This document shows positions 21,393-23,033 of a DNA stretch of 23,033 bases, one piece after another (position 1 is the stretch's first letter; the number at the start of each line of letters is the position of its first letter). This DNA is from a virus. The notes below the pieces were generated by a model. It was not told the origin of the DNA and did no database searches. It saw only the letters and a program-made list of their open reading frames with translations. The DNA is taken from positions 1 to 23,033 of the IMG/VR virus record IMGVR_UViG_3300009128_000137; one strand, 5' to 3'. Made by a program: the position numbers and the translations under genes.

Positions 21393-21585
21393 TATAACCT
21401 CGTAATCTTGCAATACCATCAATAACCGTCTGGCCGCCGATATAGATTGCTGAAATGATTACCCAATCTTCGCTAGTTACGTGCCCAGCGAGTGTAAGGC
21501 CGGTGGCTGTTAACCATACCATTAACTTGCGGGATGTAAGTTTTGCCAGCCATGTGTCCATAAATGCTTGTGCTTTAGCCATCAT
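21385..21585 (-). CDS. Small membrane protein, holin-like
   Basis: 66 residues. After an amphipathic start (MMAKAQAFMDTWLAKLTSRK) come two moderately hydrophobic segments, MVWLTATGLTLAGHV (about 22-36) and WVIISAIYIGGQTVIDGIA (about 41-59), with a charged end (RLRGYND). Size, two-segment topology and position directly before a spanin-like gene fit a phage holin or a related membrane protein. CGGAG lies 6 bases before the first of two adjacent ATG codons. Hydrophobicity is modest, so pore formation is inferred. Confidence 0.55.
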   Translation of the reverse strand: MMAKAQAFMDTWLAKLTSRKLMVWLTATGLTLAGHVTSEDWVIISAIYIGGQTVIDGIARLRGYND

Positions 21586-21629
21586 TGTTTTCTCCGTTTC
21601 TCAACTCCACCTGAGTTCACTTTGTCTGG

Positions 21630-21809
21630 TCAGGTGTCTTCTTCTGCCAAAAAATTATTTAATTCTTTTTTTACCATTTCTTCGACAGAGTATAGTTTGC
21701 TCATGTACTTCTCTGCGGCTTTTTCATTGTCAGAGCAGCCTTTCTTTTTACCACGAGAGCCGTCCGGCTTTTTCTTATATACACATTTACCGGAACGCAT
21801 GTAGGGCAT
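21630..21809 (-). CDS. Small basic protein, unknown
   Basis: 59 residues: it begins MPYMRSGKCVYKKKPDGSRG, continues KKKGCSDNEKAAEKYMSKLY and ends with an acidic helix (SVEEMVKKELNNFLAEEDT). The ATG at 21809 follows immediately after the upstream stop codon (21812-21810), so it should be coupled. Two cysteines flank the Lys/Gly-rich loop (C9 and C25), which could form a small metal or disulphide knuckle. I recall similar short phage proteins with GKCVYKK...G.KKGC but no function. Both coupling and plausible composition support it as real. Confidence 0.6.
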   Translation of the reverse strand: MPYMRSGKCVYKKKPDGSRGKKKGCSDNEKAAEKYMSKLYSVEEMVKKELNNFLAEEDT

Positions 21810-22115
21810 TTACTTAAGCCTCGCCAATTTAGGCGCCATTTCTGGATGTTCAGCTTTAAACTGGGGTATTGAAGCCTTGATGTTCTCAATATTGGCGGGG
21901 CCATCGTACCATGCGAAGAAAATTGAGGCCATATTGTATCTAACAACCCATCTCTTTTGAATTCCAGCTTCAATACACAGATTTGTAAATATTTCGGCGA
22001 CGTCGCCATCATCTTCCTCTACGACCACAAGGGTTGGCTTATGCGGAACATCACAGCAGCCATCCGCACTCGGAGTAATAAACCAATTCCAAAGTTGTTT
22101 TAATAAATTCATCAT
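21810..22115 (-). CDS. Hypothetical protein, unknown
   Basis: 101 residues (or 100 from the second ATG at 22112, which has better spacing to AGGAG). It begins MMNLLKQLWNWFITPSADGC, an amphipathic start with aromatic residues, followed by a small alpha/beta-like domain (KPTLVVVEEDDGDVAEIFTN, GIQKRWVVRYNMASIFFAWY). No known motif was recognised. It lies 6 bases after the ParB-like gene and is followed without a gap by the 59-residue gene. Confidence 0.55.
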   Translation of the reverse strand: MMNLLKQLWNWFITPSADGCCDVPHKPTLVVVEEDDGDVAEIFTNLCIEAGIQKRWVVRYNMASIFFAWYDGPANIENIKASIPQFKAEHPEMAPKLARLK

Positions 22116-22121
22116 AATCTC

Positions 22122-22763
22122 CTATGTTGCTAATCCATTCAGGCTTCTTTTCAGTTCGTTCAGTGAAAAGTTTTCAAATCTTTCTTCTTTGGTGGGCAAA
22201 AGCCAACCATCAGCACCAGAATACCAATTAATTTCGCAATAGCAAGATGTCTCGCCATTTTGAATAAATTCAACCAATCTATGGAGCCCATCTACAACTA
22301 AGAATTTTTGCTCTTCTTCGATCCAGTTTACTTTAATTGGTCCTTGTGTTTGGCTACGAACCCCATCAAGAATATCCTTGTAAGCCCCGACAATTCCTTC
22401 TTCTAAATTTCCAGCCTCAATTATTAAGTGATCAAAACTAATTTTTGCTTCGCCCAATGCGCCAAACAATGCTTTAAGTTGTGTTTGCAAAGCAGCAAGT
22501 GTCGCTTGTATTTTTTGTCCCGACGCTTTCACCGCGGCAGGATTAACTCCTTGTTGTGGCGCCGCTTTTTTTGCTGGTACCTTCCGGGTGAAGTTGAGAT
22601 CATGAGGGCCTGGCTGCGCAGTTGCCGGCTGCGGGGCACGTTGCGGGGTGGCTTGGACTTTACGAGTACTGCCGAAAGGATCTTTCTCTTCCTTAACAAT
22701 CTCTGTCTTCTCGTCCATAAAATAACGAGGATCAATAAATTTCTTGTTTTTTCTTATAGCCAT
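22122..22763 (-). CDS. Protein with ParB/sulfiredoxin-like DGxHR motif
   Basis: 213 residues. The first 15 are basic (MAIRKNKKFIDPRYFMDEK); residues 30-80 are Pro/Gln/Ala-rich and probably disordered. A helical part (KIQATLAALQTQLKALFGAL) leads to a C-terminal domain with KVNWIEEEQKFLVVDGLHRL, VEFIQNGETSCYCEINW (about 148-184). The VVDGLHRL segment followed by N-G-E-T and a strand matches the general pattern of ParB/sulfiredoxin-fold proteins (strand, DG.HR helix, strand), here as an isolated domain. In phages such domains are often found near packaging genes; activity (nucleotide or DNA binding) is inferred. AGGAG lies 7 bases before the ATG. Confidence 0.55.
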   Translation of the reverse strand: MAIRKNKKFIDPRYFMDEKTEIVKEEKDPFGSTRKVQATPQRAPQPATAQPGPHDLNFTRKVPAKKAAPQQGVNPAAVKASGQKIQATLAALQTQLKALFGALGEAKISFDHLIIEAGNLEEGIVGAYKDILDGVRSQTQGPIKVNWIEEEQKFLVVDGLHRLVEFIQNGETSCYCEINWYSGADGWLLPTKEERFENFSLNELKRSLNGLAT

Positions 22764-22775
22764 TATAATCTCCTT

Positions 22776-23021
22776 TTAATAGCCTGCATCGTATGGTGAT
22801 TCGTCGCCATACCAATCGTGTGAGCCATGTATATCTTGACCTGTTTCGTCTGCTAACTCTTTGTACATCTCTTCTGTGTCATTATACATTGACACTTTGC
22901 CGTCTTGGTGCTTTACTATAATAGAAGGCTTTCCATCGCTAGCAATCTCGACGAAGGCTTCGACATTAAACTTGTCAGCCAAGTCTTGTACCTCTTCGTC
23001 CCTAATTTCTTCGGGGCTCAT
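22776..23021 (-). CDS. Hypothetical acidic protein, start uncertain at window edge
   Basis: 81 residues from the ATG at 23021; the frame is open for the remaining 12 bases to the window edge, so the true start may lie outside. The protein is acidic: MSPEEIRDEEVQDLADKFNV, a beta-like segment (AFVEIASDGKPSIIVKHQDG), then a Glu/Asp-rich tail ending WYGDESPYDAGY. I recall related marine phage proteins in which this part follows a longer N-terminus. Function unknown. Confidence 0.5.
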   Translation of the reverse strand: MSPEEIRDEEVQDLADKFNVEAFVEIASDGKPSIIVKHQDGKVSMYNDTEEMYKELADETGQDIHGSHDWYGDESPYDAGY

Positions 23022-23033
23022 GTAATCTTCGCC

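Noticed and set aside
22776-23033. Assigning this edge gene to the tagged family
   Set aside because: Related proteins I recall have a longer N-terminus, but that part lies outside the window and cannot be read.

Overview
This window is a contiguous piece of a T4-like (contractile-tailed) bacteriophage genome. Every supported gene lies on the minus strand, so the transcriptional order runs from right (23033) to left (1). Genes are packed tightly, with many ATGA or TAATG overlaps, and most starts have clear AGGAG-type ribosome binding sites. The diagnostic genes are homologues of T4 gp17 (large terminase), gp20 (portal), gp21 (prohead protease), gp22 (scaffold) and gp23 (major capsid protein). 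Protein divergence, a larger portal and capsid protein, a phage-borne ribosomal protein bS21 and several small protein families that I associate from memory with marine phages suggest a divergent aquatic T4-superfamily phage of a Gram-negative host. The host itself cannot be named from the sequence.

Layout in transcription order: (a) 23033-21630, small proteins of unknown role, one with a ParB-like DGxHR motif; (b) 21585-20603, a probable lysis-associated set (holin-like protein, inner-membrane spanin-like protein, secreted coiled-coil protein with a C-terminal anchor; no endolysin here); (c) 20606-17988, a zinc-ribbon protein and four proteins, three of which share an N-terminal tag of the form M-K-I-S/T-K-x-x-L-K-x-x-I-x-E; (d) 17991-14435, terminase large subunit and portal; (e) 14445-12170, four conserved but uncharacterised proteins, one a DUF1360-like membrane protein; (f) 12145-9194, gp21 protease, a 644-residue composite protein with a probable capsid-targeting N-terminus, and a small helical protein; (g) 9192-8953, bS21; (h) 8911-3297, five fibre or appendage-like proteins, several sharing N-terminal and C-terminal motifs; (i) 3221-1, scaffold gp22 and the major capsid protein, whose C-terminus runs off the left edge.

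Functionally this is a head-morphogenesis and DNA-packaging region. The scaffold and internal proteins should assemble inside the gp23 shell on the portal, gp21 should process them after (L/I)-x-E sites, and the terminase then packages DNA. Compared with T4, where 21-22-23 are adjacent, about 8.3 kb containing bS21, a composite internal-type protein and a fibre module separates gp21 from gp22. The most interesting signals are the repeated N-terminal tags with a gp21-type site at residue 14 (a candidate packaging signal for internal virion proteins), the bS21 gene, a repeated ACTATTTA element upstream of several genes (candidate promoter), and the fibre paralogue family with near-identical internal repeats. 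No tRNA, CRISPR array, insertion sequence or integration gene was seen, and there is no gene-free stretch longer than about 140 bases.
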